From NCBI GenBank assembly GCA_937896835.1, contig CALBOJ010000108.1:1-20885 (forward strand): a stretch of 20,885 nt of DNA, given 5' to 3'. The position numbers were made by a program, and so were the translations under genes. This document shows, one piece after another, positions 13,446 through 20,885 of the stretch. Every line of letters begins with the position of its first letter. Positions within the stretch are counted from its first letter, which is position 1. The notes beneath the pieces were generated by a model. That model was not told the DNA's origin, made no database searches, and saw nothing but the letters and a program-made list of their open reading frames with translations. Source of the DNA: an uncultured Collinsella sp. Its GTDB lineage: Bacteria > Actinomycetota > Coriobacteriia > Coriobacteriales > Coriobacteriaceae.

Positions 13446-15563
13446 TTACTCGTCATTATCCCCGCGCGCGACAATCTTTTCCACGCGAACGGCGTTTTCC
13501 TGGGTGAGCGCGGCACCCGTCAACGGGTCCCAACGCAACGGCGTATGGTCGAGCGGGCCCACGCCCAAGGCTTGAGCGCCACCGGCATCGGCGCCGAACG
13601 AACGCCCGCCGGGAGCGGCCGACGTAAAGATGCACGCCGGATGCAGATACGGCGTCGTCTCCACGCGCACGCGGTCGCGGCCCAAGTCGCTCACAAGTTC
13701 CACGACCTCGCCATTGGCGATACCCATGCGTGCGGCAACATCGGCATTCATCTGCACGGCATCCAGGTCCGACCCAGCCTCGGCGGCACCTTGGGCTGCA
13801 AGCCTTCGCGAGGTATGCGACTCAAAGGGACGGTTGCCGCTAATGAGGCGAAACATCCCCGGGCCAGGCTCCACCATGGGAGCGATCCAGTTGGGCACAC
13901 GACCCAGGCCGGCTCGTTCCCATACGTCGCTTGCCAGCGCAATTTTGCCGCCATCCAAGGGAATCGCCGGCTCGCCCGTACGCGACGGCAACGCAACACC
14001 CGTGTCAGCCCAGCCGCGCTCCTTGAGCTCGTCCAAATCGATCCCAAAAGGCGCCACCTGGGCAGCCGCCAGATCGTCAGACGTAAACTGGAAGTACTCG
14101 CCCGCGCCACACGCCTGCGCCAGACCGGCAAAAATCTCCCGACCGGGACGTGTGTCGTCATGCTGCACAGGCAGCACGGCGTTGCGGTAGAACACGCGAG
14201 CATCGTTGGCGCCCACGACCGTGCCCACGCCGCGGTCGGCCTCCAGATATGTCACGTCGGGCAGCACGAAGTCAGAAGCGCACGCCGTCTCGGACCAGCG
14301 AATATCAATCGTCACGAGCAAGTCGAGCTGTTCCAGAATCGATAGCCACGCACCAGCATTGCCATAGCCCGCACCGGGGTTACTGGCATAGACGATGAGC
14401 CCACGCAAATCTCCGGCAAGAATCGACTGGCCGATGGTCGTGCACAGGCCGCGCACCGGATCGACCAGTGGATAGCGCTCGGACCCCAGCTTGGATATGC
14501 GCGGCACCGGCGGTGTCGCAAAGCGTGCGGGATCAAGGTCGCCCAGCGCAAGCGGTGTGGGTGGATTGAGCGCGCCGCCCGCATGCCCGATACAGCCCAG
14601 CAGCACATCGACCAAGCAGATGGCGCGCGCGGTCTGGGTGCTATTGGCATACGCAATTCCGATGCCGCCATGAAAGCCCGCATCCACCACAGCGGCAGGC
14701 GCGGCGGCAGCCAGATCGCGCGCCGTGGCGACAATCTCTGCGGCCGGCACGTCGCACATCGACTCGGCCCACTCGGGCGTCCAAGCACGGGCCGCCTGCG
14801 CCAGCTCGTCAAAACCCATGGAATAGCGGTCCACGAACTCGTGGTCGTACAGGCCCTCGGCAATCAAGACATGGGCAATACCCAACAGCAGCGCCAAGTC
14901 GCAGCCCGGACGCACGCGCAGCCAGCGGTCGGCAAGCGCGGCCGAGCCACTGCGCCGGGGGTCAACCACGATAATCTTCGCCCCGCGCCGGCGTGCATCG
15001 TTGAGCGCGTCAACGGCCCCCATCGTCGACGAATCGACAATGGAACGCCCCAGGTACATGATGCAATCGGTATGCGCCAGGTCGGAGGCGGGGCTGTAGC
15101 CCAGGCTGTGCTCCCAACCGGTAAGCCGGCTTACCTCGCAGGCACCGTCGGCACCGTACACGTTGGGCGAGCCCAGCGCATGCATAAAGCGATACGCCCA
15201 GTAGCGGTCGAACGAGGGCACGCCGAGGGTCATGCCCAGCGCACGGGGCCCGTGCTCGTCGACAATCCCCAAAAGGCGCTCGGCAATCTGGGCAAACGCC
15301 TCGTCCCAGGAAATCGCATCGAACCCCGAGCCATCCCGGCGGCGTCGCATGGGGTGCACGATGCGGTCGCGCTCGTCAAACGGCATTGCCAGACGATGCC
15401 GTCCGCGGGCGCACAGGGCACGCGCCGCGCACGGATGCCCCGGCACCGGCAACTCGGCCACCACGCGCCCATCCTCAACATGGGCCGCAAAGGCGCAATC
15501 GGCATAGCATCCCCCGCATGTGGTCACCACGGCGCGACCGTCACGCTTCACAGCAGATGCCAT
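13446..15563 (-). CDS. Bis-MGD molybdopterin oxidoreductase, Cys form (formate dehydrogenase-like, substrate unknown)
   Basis: A DMSO-reductase-superfamily protein of 705 residues, close to the 715 of E. coli FDH-H. It has an N-terminal [4Fe-4S] domain (C16, C19, C23, C51) and a C-terminal molybdopterin-dinucleotide domain. Aligning GSPNVYGADGAC with the active-site segment of FDH-H puts C142 at the selenocysteine position, so Cys is the likely Mo ligand. The next residue is Glu143, where FDH-H has its catalytic His, which argues against a standard formate dehydrogenase; thiosulfate/polysulfide reductase-type proteins are an alternative. No signal peptide or membrane partner is seen, so it is probably cytoplasmic. 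ATG 15563 follows AGGGG by 8 nt; the upstream open frame runs through the focA terminator. It may be co-transcribed with selA and selB. Confidence 0.85.
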   Translation of the reverse strand: MASAVKRDGRAVVTTCGGCYADCAFAAHVEDGRVVAELPVPGHPCAARALCARGRHRLAMPFDERDRIVHPMRRRRDGSGFDAISWDEAFAQIAERLLGIVDEHGPRALGMTLGVPSFDRYWAYRFMHALGSPNVYGADGACEVSRLTGWEHSLGYSPASDLAHTDCIMYLGRSIVDSSTMGAVDALNDARRRGAKIIVVDPRRSGSAALADRWLRVRPGCDLALLLGIAHVLIAEGLYDHEFVDRYSMGFDELAQAARAWTPEWAESMCDVPAAEIVATARDLAAAAPAAVVDAGFHGGIGIAYANSTQTARAICLVDVLLGCIGHAGGALNPPTPLALGDLDPARFATPPVPRISKLGSERYPLVDPVRGLCTTIGQSILAGDLRGLIVYASNPGAGYGNAGAWLSILEQLDLLVTIDIRWSETACASDFVLPDVTYLEADRGVGTVVGANDARVFYRNAVLPVQHDDTRPGREIFAGLAQACGAGEYFQFTSDDLAAAQVAPFGIDLDELKERGWADTGVALPSRTGEPAIPLDGGKIALASDVWERAGLGRVPNWIAPMVEPGPGMFRLISGNRPFESHTSRRLAAQGAAEAGSDLDAVQMNADVAARMGIANGEVVELVSDLGRDRVRVETTPYLHPACIFTSAAPGGRSFGADAGGAQALGVGPLDHTPLRWDPLTGAALTQENAVRVEKIVARGDNDE

Positions 15564-15627
15564 CTCGATTACCCCTTTCATCAGCCAAACACAACAGGCC
15601 AAAAGCCCGGCAACGAGCCCCAGACCC

Positions 15628-15663
15628 AAAAAGCCTCCCGCACGGCAACGCCCCGCGGGAGGC
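15628..15663 (-). terminator. Rho-independent terminator after focA
   Basis: A perfect 9-bp stem (GCCTCCCGC/GCGGGAGGC) with a 13-base loop, then TTTTT on the minus strand, 22 nt after the focA stop. It ends the hyc-focA operon and shows that the following molybdenum oxidoreductase starts a new unit. Confidence 0.88.
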
Positions 15664-15685
15664 CCAACGTCAAACAGACGGTACC

Positions 15686-16525
15686 TTACGCCTCGGACTT
15701 CTTGGCGTAGATAAACCAGTAGCCGAGCGCGATCAGGACCGCGCCGCCCACGATGTTGCCCAGCGTGGCGGCGGACAAGTTAAACGCAATGCCCGCAGCG
15801 TTGAGCGCGTCGGCGCCGGCGACGTCGGCACCATAACCGCATGCATGCATCACGGCACCCATGGGCAAAAAGTACATGTTGGCAACGCAGTGCTCAAAAC
15901 CGCAGGCCACAAAGGCGGCGATGGGCAGCAGAATGCCCACAACCTTATCGACCACGGTCTTGCCGGCGGTACCGATCCACACGGCAAGGCACACAAAGAT
16001 GTTGCACAGGATGCCGCGGAAGAAGATCGTCACCCAGTCGATCGTCACCTTGCCGGCGGCGACGCTCACCATGGAGTTGGCGACCGCCTCGCCGTTGAGC
16101 TTGTAAATGCCGGCCATGTACACCAAAAAGACGATGAACAGGGCACCGACAAAGTTACCGATCCACACGACGACCCAAGCCTTGAGCATCTGAGCCAGGG
16201 TGATCTTTTTGCTCTTGAGCGCGCAGACCATGAGCGAATTACCGGTAAACAGCTCGGCGCCGCACACCAGCACCAGCACCAGGCCCAGGCAAAAGCACAG
16301 ACCGCCCACGACGCGCTGGGCGCCCCAGCCCAGCGTGCTGTCGCTCAAAAACACCGTAAAGAACAGGCCGCCGAAGGCGATAAACGCGCCGGCGAACATT
16401 GCCAACAGAAAGGCCTTAGCGACCGGCAGGTTAGCCTTGGTCACGCCGGCGGCCTCGGTCTTGGCCTCGATCGCGGCGGGCGCCAGGCAATCGGGAGCGG
16501 GGTACTCCACCTTGGAATCTGCCAT
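15686..16525 (-). CDS. focA: Formate/nitrite transporter family channel, probable formate channel FocA
   Basis: A polytopic inner-membrane protein of 279 residues with about six hydrophobic segments. It has the two FNT signatures: GAELFTGNSL (89-98) and CGFEHCVANMYFLPMG (208-223), whose His212 corresponds to the pore histidine H209 of E. coli FocA. Position directly after the hydrogenlyase genes, 39 nt from hycI, supports formate rather than nitrite as substrate. It would move formate in or out for the hydrogenlyase. The start was taken as ATG 16525 (MADSKVEYP), with GAAG-type ribosome-binding bases upstream; an in-frame ATG at 16558 is nearer hycI but adds a charged stretch unlike the family. 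A terminator follows. Confidence 0.92.
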   Translation of the reverse strand: MADSKVEYPAPDCLAPAAIEAKTEAAGVTKANLPVAKAFLLAMFAGAFIAFGGLFFTVFLSDSTLGWGAQRVVGGLCFCLGLVLVLVCGAELFTGNSLMVCALKSKKITLAQMLKAWVVVWIGNFVGALFIVFLVYMAGIYKLNGEAVANSMVSVAAGKVTIDWVTIFFRGILCNIFVCLAVWIGTAGKTVVDKVVGILLPIAAFVACGFEHCVANMYFLPMGAVMHACGYGADVAGADALNAAGIAFNLSAATLGNIVGGAVLIALGYWFIYAKKSEA

Positions 16526-16564
16526 GTCAATCACTTCTTTCCTAATCAGCAGGGACAAGCGCTC

Positions 16565-17068
16565 CTATTGCTCTTGCCCCAAGCGGACAAAGTGGGAAAA
16601 GTCGTTGGCAGCCACGGCGTCGTACACGGCGTCGACGGCGTCAAAGACTTCCGGGGACATGGGGTTGTAGAACTCCGTGTCACCCGGCTGAATCCCTATG
16701 AAGACGATATCTTCGCACGATTGCTCGATTTCCTCGATCAGAATCGACAAAGGGAGCGAATGCGTGGTGAACATCGACTTGCGGGCCACGTCACGTTTGT
16801 CGAGCAAGCGGATGGCGCCGACGGGCAGCGCCATGTCGGCGGCATCGACCAAAACCAAACGCGGCGGACGCTCACGCTTAACCTCGATGATGTCGTCCTC
16901 GGGCGTTTGCCCGCCGTCGATGGTGTACCAACCGGCGATGGGCGCGTCCTCCATCTTTTTGGAGAGCACGGGGCCGGCGGCATCGTCGGCACGCAGCACG
17001 CTTCCCGCCGTGAGCACGATACCCGCAAACGGGGCGCCGTTCACACGTCCATCCACAACGCGACCCAT
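16565..17068 (-). CDS. hycI: Hydrogenase 3 maturation endopeptidase HycI
   Basis: HycI checks nickel insertion and then removes the C-terminal tail of HycE. The 167-residue protein aligns well with E. coli HycI: LRADDAAGP (25-33), VDAADM (74-79) and TTHSLP (101-106) hold the three probable metal ligands, Asp29, Asp75 and His103, and FIGIQPGDTEFYNPM is the family's conserved segment. It carries about 12 extra N-terminal residues. Its ATG at 17068 overlaps the hycH stop by 1 nt (TAATG), and its substrate, the HycE precursor, is encoded in the same operon. Confidence 0.93.
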   Translation of the reverse strand: MGRVVDGRVNGAPFAGIVLTAGSVLRADDAAGPVLSKKMEDAPIAGWYTIDGGQTPEDDIIEVKRERPPRLVLVDAADMALPVGAIRLLDKRDVARKSMFTTHSLPLSILIEEIEQSCEDIVFIGIQPGDTEFYNPMSPEVFDAVDAVYDAVAANDFSHFVRLGQEQ

Positions 17069-17649
17069 TACTGCAACCTTCCCGTCAGATACACGCCCGA
17101 AACATCGCGCACGCGCTCCACCAAATCGCGGAACTTCATTAAGAACGCGACCTGCTGGGCATGCAGGCCAAAGTCGTCGTCGAACACCGAGATGCCGGCC
17201 TTGGCCGACCCGCGAAAACCGCGCTCGTCGAGCAGCGCATCGCAGGCCTCGAGCAGCGACGGCACCACCGCCTTGTCGAGCTGGCACTCGCCAAAGGAGC
17301 GGATGGCCTCAAACTTAGTCCGGGCCTCCCCCTCCGGCAGCGCGTCGATAAGCGAATAAAACACATCCACCGGCACCGACAGGCGCGGCTCAAAGCAGTC
17401 GAGCACGCCGGTGTGGTGGCCCACGGCGAGCGTGTAGTACAGCACGTCGCAGGCCTCCTGGGGAACGTCTTCCTCGGTCTCCACAAACTTACGCGTGAGC
17501 TCGTAGAAGACCACCTGGTCGGGCGCATGGCCCAGGCAGGGGTCGGCGACGCCCTCGGCGGCCTCGTCGCTTGCGCGCGAGGCATCGCCAAAGGAGCCGC
17601 CGAGCATACCGGGACCCGCAAAGTAACCAGAGCGGTCCGTGAGCTCCAT
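17068..17649 (-). CDS. hycH: Formate hydrogenlyase maturation protein HycH
   Basis: HycH is needed to mature the large subunit of hydrogenase 3; its exact activity is not settled. Residues about 44-193 match E. coli HycH (136 residues): VVFYELTRKF near the start and YYTLAVGHHTGVLDC in the middle. A 43-residue N-terminal extension rich in Gly, Ser and acidic residues is not in the E. coli protein. The start codon abuts the hycG stop (TAGATG), so translation is coupled. No in-frame later start with a clear ribosome-binding site was found, so the extension is probably real but is the least certain part. Confidence 0.88.
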   Translation of the reverse strand: MELTDRSGYFAGPGMLGGSFGDASRASDEAAEGVADPCLGHAPDQVVFYELTRKFVETEEDVPQEACDVLYYTLAVGHHTGVLDCFEPRLSVPVDVFYSLIDALPEGEARTKFEAIRSFGECQLDKAVVPSLLEACDALLDERGFRGSAKAGISVFDDDFGLHAQQVAFLMKFRDLVERVRDVSGVYLTGRLQ

Positions 17650-18432
17650 CTAGCGACCTCCGGCCAGCACCAGATCCTGCAACGCCGAGTAGACCTCAAC
17701 GCGGCGAGGATCGTCCTGCTTGTCGATGAGCAGCGCCATGGCACCGCGGATATCGCCCTTGGGCGCGCCCTCGAGCGTGTCCATAAACTCGTTGGCCAGG
17801 TCGCGGCCGTAACGGTAGCCGCTCATGGCGCGAGCCTCGCGCTCGATGGCAACGCGCAGCTTGTACGGCACGCCGGGGTGCAGAATATCGGCCTGCTCGC
17901 CGGCAGCCTCCACCGTGGTCTCGGCATGGAGCTTTTGGTCCAGCAGGCCAAGTGCCATGGCAAAGCCGTAGACGGTCTGCGCGGGGCTGGGCGGGCAGCC
18001 GGGGATGTAGACATCGACCGGCAGAATCTTATCCGTGCCGCCCCAAACGCAGTAGTTGTCGTAGAAGATGCCGCCGGTGCAGCCGCACGCGCCATAGGAC
18101 ACCACGATCTTGGGATCGGGTGCGGCCTCAAAGGCGCGCAGGGCCGGCATGCGCATGGCACGCGTCACGGCACCGGTGTACAGCAGCACATCGGCGTGAC
18201 GGGGCGAGGGCACGACCTTGATGCCAAAGCGCTCGACGTCGAAGACGGGCGTGATGGAACCGAAGATCTCGATCTCGCAGCCGTTGCAGCCGCCGCAGTC
18301 AACACGGTAGACGTACACCGAGCGCTTGATCTTCTTAAGAAGGGTCGCCTTGGCCTTCTCGATGCTCTCGTCGAGCTCGATCTTGGTCGGGCGGTACTGG
18401 AGCCGCTCGGGCAAAAGCGTGGGTTCGGCCAT
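17650..18432 (-). CDS. hycG: Formate hydrogenlyase subunit HycG (NuoB-like small [NiFe]-hydrogenase subunit)
   Basis: The small subunit that carries the proximal [4Fe-4S] cluster next to the Ni-Fe site of HycE. The 260 residues show VDCGGCNGCEIE (44-55), YGACGCTGG (113-121) and YIPGCPPSP (142-150), the cysteine motifs of the NuoB/HycG family, as well as the segment FGIKVVPSPRHADVLLYTG, nearly identical to E. coli HycG. It lies on the cytoplasmic face of the membrane complex. It starts 2 nt after the hycF stop and abuts hycH. Confidence 0.95.
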   Translation of the reverse strand: MAEPTLLPERLQYRPTKIELDESIEKAKATLLKKIKRSVYVYRVDCGGCNGCEIEIFGSITPVFDVERFGIKVVPSPRHADVLLYTGAVTRAMRMPALRAFEAAPDPKIVVSYGACGCTGGIFYDNYCVWGGTDKILPVDVYIPGCPPSPAQTVYGFAMALGLLDQKLHAETTVEAAGEQADILHPGVPYKLRVAIEREARAMSGYRYGRDLANEFMDTLEGAPKGDIRGAMALLIDKQDDPRRVEVYSALQDLVLAGGR

Positions 18433-18434
18433 GG

Positions 18435-19151
18435 TTACTCCTCCTTCGTATCAAAATCCATGATGATGCCCTCGACCGGTGCAGGACCGGCGGGAATCTC
18501 GGGCGCATCGGGGTTGAGCTCGCGGTCGATATACTCCGGGTTCACGCCGTGGCCGCCCAGATACTCCATGCCGGGGCCCTGGGGCTCGCCGGACGCGAGC
18601 GTCTCGTTGGCAGCCATGCCGGCAGCGTTGCCGGTCTTTACGGCCGAGGCGGCGCGCAGGGCGTCGAGCTCGCGCTTGCACTCCTGGCACATACCGACGG
18701 TACGGGCAGCCTGCTCGGCCTCCATGCCGCCGGCCTTTTGCAGCAGGCGCTTAGCGTAGTCGATCTCCTTGTGCGGGGCAAACGGCTTGCCGCAACGCGA
18801 GCAGTGCTCGAGCGTATAGACGCTCTTGCTGGTAAGGTCGTCCTTGCTCATGACGGCCAGCTCAAACTCCTCGGTGAGCTTAATGGCCTCCATGGGGCAG
18901 GCTTCCTCACAGCGGCCGCAAAAGATGCAGCGGCCGTAGTCGATCGACCAGGTAATGGTATCGGCCGCAAGGTCGGTGTCCATGCGAATGGCATCGGCCG
19001 GGCACGCCACGCCGCAGGCACCGCAGGCGATGCAGAGCTCGGCATTGTGCTCGGGCTTGCCGCGCATGTCCTTGTTGGTGGGGAACGGCGCAAACGGGTA
19101 CTTGACCGTCGCGTCGCCGGCCTTGGCGTTGACCTTCCAAAGCTTCAGCAT
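18435..19151 (-). CDS. hycF: Formate hydrogenlyase iron-sulfur subunit HycF (NuoI-like)
   Basis: An electron-transfer subunit with two ferredoxin-type [4Fe-4S] motifs, CIACGACGVACP (40-51) and CIFCGRCEEACP (75-86), and two further Cys pairs at 117/120 and 155/158 as in E. coli HycF, possibly a zinc or extra cluster site. The 239 residues exceed the 180 of E. coli because of an 80-residue Gly/Pro/Glu-rich C-terminal tail. The start at 19151 (MLKLWKVNAK) lies 1 nt beyond the hycE stop; a longer open frame upstream overlaps hycE and does not look like protein. It links the hydrogenase core to the formate dehydrogenase arm. Confidence 0.94.
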   Translation of the reverse strand: MLKLWKVNAKAGDATVKYPFAPFPTNKDMRGKPEHNAELCIACGACGVACPADAIRMDTDLAADTITWSIDYGRCIFCGRCEEACPMEAIKLTEEFELAVMSKDDLTSKSVYTLEHCSRCGKPFAPHKEIDYAKRLLQKAGGMEAEQAARTVGMCQECKRELDALRAASAVKTGNAAGMAANETLASGEPQGPGMEYLGGHGVNPEYIDRELNPDAPEIPAGPAPVEGIIMDFDTKEE

Positions 19152-19152
19152 A

Positions 19153-20885
19153 TTAGAGCGCCTCCTCATCGAGCGGAGCGGCCATGGTGCCCTCGCCCGC
19201 AAGCGGCGACTTGTCGCGCCAGACGTTCTCGAACTGCTCCTTGTCGAGCACGTGGTCGCGCTTGGCGGCGACATCGGTCACCGTTACGCGGTCGGTGCAG
19301 GAGTAGCACGGGTCGAGCGAGCCGACGATCAGCGCCGCGTCGCCCACGGTGTTGCCGCGGAACATGTAGCGCAGGACCGGCCAGTTGCTGTACGTGGCGG
19401 CCTTGGCGCGCCAGCGGTAGCACTTCTGGTTATTGCCGAGCATGGCCCAGTGCACGTCCTCGCCGCGCGGAGCCTCGGTGGCGCCGATGGCGTACTTGTG
19501 CGGGGTGTACTCCCAATCCGTGGTGAGGATGGGGCCCGACGGGCAGTTCTCGAGCATGGTCTCGATCATGTCGATCGAATCGTAGACCTCCTGGATACGC
19601 ACGGCGGTACGGCCGAAGGCGTCGCAGGTGTCGGCCGTGGCGGCATGCATCTTCATGACGTCCGGATCGGCGTAGCCGTCGAAGGGATGGTCGAAGCGCA
19701 CGTCGCGGGCATAGCCCGAACCACGCATGAGCGGGCCGACCGGCGAAAAGTCGCGGGCGATCTTACGGTCGAGAATGCCGATGCCGCTCGTGCGCTCAAT
19801 AAAGTTGGGCGTGGAGAGCAAAACGTCGACGAGCTCCTGGACCTCGGAGCGCAGCTGGTGGATGGTCGTGAGCGTGGAGAGTTTCTGCTCGGCCAAAATG
19901 TCGCGACGCACGCCACCGATCACATTGAGGCCGTAGGTCTTGCGGTGACCGGAGAGCTTCTCGGCCAGGTCCATGGACTTCTCGCGAACGCGGAAGAACT
20001 GCTGGAAGCCGGAATCGAAGCCGGTGTAGTGCGATGCGAGGCCAATGTTGAGCAGGTGCGAGTGCAGGCGCTCGACCTCGAGCATGATGGCGCGGATGTA
20101 CTGCGCGCGCGGCGGGACGTGAATGCCCTGGGCGCGCTCGACAGCCTCGGCGTAGGCCACCGAGTGGGCGCAGCCGCAGATACCGCAGATACGGTCGGCA
20201 AGGAACGTCACGGCATCATAGTTCAGACGCGTCTCGGCGACCTTCTCCATACCGCGATGCACGTAGAACAGGCGGTAGTCGGCATCGACGATCGTCTCGC
20301 CCTCCACGAACAGGCGGAAGTGGCCGGGCTCGTCGGAGGTGATGTGCAGCGGTCCCATGGGGACGAGCGTAGTCTCCTTGCCCTTGGTGTCGGCCAGGAA
20401 TTCGTAGTTTTCCATGTCGCTCGCGGGGGCGGGGCGGAAACGGTAATCCATCGAATCCTTGCGCAACGGGTACAGCCCGCTGGGCCAATCGTCGGGAAGC
20501 ACCAGGCGACGGCGGTCGGGCAGACCCTCGGGAATCAGGCCAAACATATCGCGCAGCTCGCGCTCGCCCCACACGCAGGCGGGGACGAACGGCGTCACGG
20601 ACGGGAACGTCATCTTGGCGGGGTCGACCTCGGCACGCACGGTAACCCAGCCGGGGTCCTCCCCCTCCATGGAGATGACGTAGTACACGGCGTAACGGCC
20701 GCACAGGCTGCGCTCGTCGTTGCCGACAATCACAGGAATCCAGCCGTAGCGCTCGTAATACAGGTAGTGGACGGCCTCGGGCAGACGGTCCAGCTTGACG
20801 GTGATCGTCAGCTGGTCCTCGCACTGCCATTCGACCTTCTCGATAGCGCCCGGCACTGCAGCACGCAGGGCCTCGACGTGGCTTT
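19153..20885 (-). CDS. hycE: Formate hydrogenlyase large [NiFe]-hydrogenase subunit HycE (5' end outside window)
   Basis: The catalytic subunit of group 4a hydrogenase, reducing protons with electrons from formate. It joins a NuoC-like N-terminal domain to a NuoD-like domain with the nickel ligands in RICGICGCAH and DPCYSCTDR. A GTG at 20856 could give 567 residues, but the frame stays open to the window edge and the upstream residues (SHVEALRAAVPG) align with the E. coli N-terminus, so the true start lies outside. About 10-15 residues are missing. After the Arg of DPCYSCTDR comes a 44-residue tail, which HycI should cut off; in E. coli it is 32 residues. It heads the visible part of the operon; upstream hyc and fdhF genes would be outside. 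Confidence 0.96.
   Translation of the reverse strand, partial: SHVEALRAAVPGAIEKVEWQCEDQLTITVKLDRLPEAVHYLYYERYGWIPVIVGNDERSLCGRYAVYYVISMEGEDPGWVTVRAEVDPAKMTFPSVTPFVPACVWGERELRDMFGLIPEGLPDRRRLVLPDDWPSGLYPLRKDSMDYRFRPAPASDMENYEFLADTKGKETTLVPMGPLHITSDEPGHFRLFVEGETIVDADYRLFYVHRGMEKVAETRLNYDAVTFLADRICGICGCAHSVAYAEAVERAQGIHVPPRAQYIRAIMLEVERLHSHLLNIGLASHYTGFDSGFQQFFRVREKSMDLAEKLSGHRKTYGLNVIGGVRRDILAEQKLSTLTTIHQLRSEVQELVDVLLSTPNFIERTSGIGILDRKIARDFSPVGPLMRGSGYARDVRFDHPFDGYADPDVMKMHAATADTCDAFGRTAVRIQEVYDSIDMIETMLENCPSGPILTTDWEYTPHKYAIGATEAPRGEDVHWAMLGNNQKCYRWRAKAATYSNWPVLRYMFRGNTVGDAALIVGSLDPCYSCTDRVTVTDVAAKRDHVLDKEQFENVWRDKSPLAGEGTMAAPLDEEAL

Noticed and set aside
13446..15563. Calling this gene the FDH-H selenoprotein fdhF
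   Set aside because: No in-frame UGA; Cys aligns with the Sec position and the adjacent catalytic His is missing.
15386..17359. Plus-strand open frame of 657 codons across focA and hycI
   Set aside because: It crosses a terminator and three recognised minus-strand genes; His/Gly/Arg-rich composition without motifs.
1..20885. CRISPR array, prophage, insertion sequence or toxin-antitoxin system
   Set aside because: No regularly spaced repeats, transposase, integrase or small paired toxin-antitoxin genes were seen on either strand.

Overview
The window is a high-GC stretch in which every gene I can support reads on the minus strand, so the biological order runs from high to low coordinates. 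A ClpXP/trigger-factor block, selenocysteine genes and an E. coli-like formate hydrogenlyase cluster lie together in a high-GC genome with actinobacterial-looking proteins. This suggests a Coriobacteriia gut actinobacterium, most likely Collinsella or a close relative. That assignment is inference; no rRNA is present.

Region A (20885-15628) is the distal part of a formate hydrogenlyase operon, in the same E-F-G-H-I order as E. coli hyc: hycE (5' end outside the window), hycF, hycG, hycH, hycI, then the formate channel gene focA. Junctions from hycE to hycI are 1-nt overlaps, direct abutment or a 1-nt gap. A strong Rho-independent terminator follows focA.

Region B (15563-8596) is a molybdenum/selenium block. 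A bis-MGD molybdenum oxidoreductase with Cys at the position of the E. coli FDH-H selenocysteine is followed by selA, selB (4-nt overlap) and selC, the tRNA-Sec, which has its own terminator. After selC come mobA, for guanine-dinucleotide attachment to molybdopterin, and a DUF3343-type putative Se/S carrier with an unusual seven-cysteine N-terminus.

Region C (8384-6969) is a single gdhA gene with its own terminator. Region D (6903-3074) is a two-gene unit for an XdhD/YgfN-like molybdenum hydroxylase: an FAD subunit, then a fused [2Fe-2S]/Mo subunit. This family co-occurs with the selenium-containing form of the molybdenum cofactor. Region E (3012-1) holds tRNA-Leu(UAG), tig, clpP and the first 243 codons of clpX.

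The window therefore brings together two uses of selenium: the selenocysteine pathway, probably serving a formate dehydrogenase outside the window, and probably a labile-Se molybdenum hydroxylase. Both depend on molybdopterin. No gene with an in-frame UGA selenocysteine codon was recognised here, and selD is not present. No intergenic stretch exceeds 300 bases; the gene-poor gaps (1365-1514, 2829-3127, 6874-7028, 8385-8640, 9685-9971) hold the tRNAs, hairpins and candidate promoters listed.
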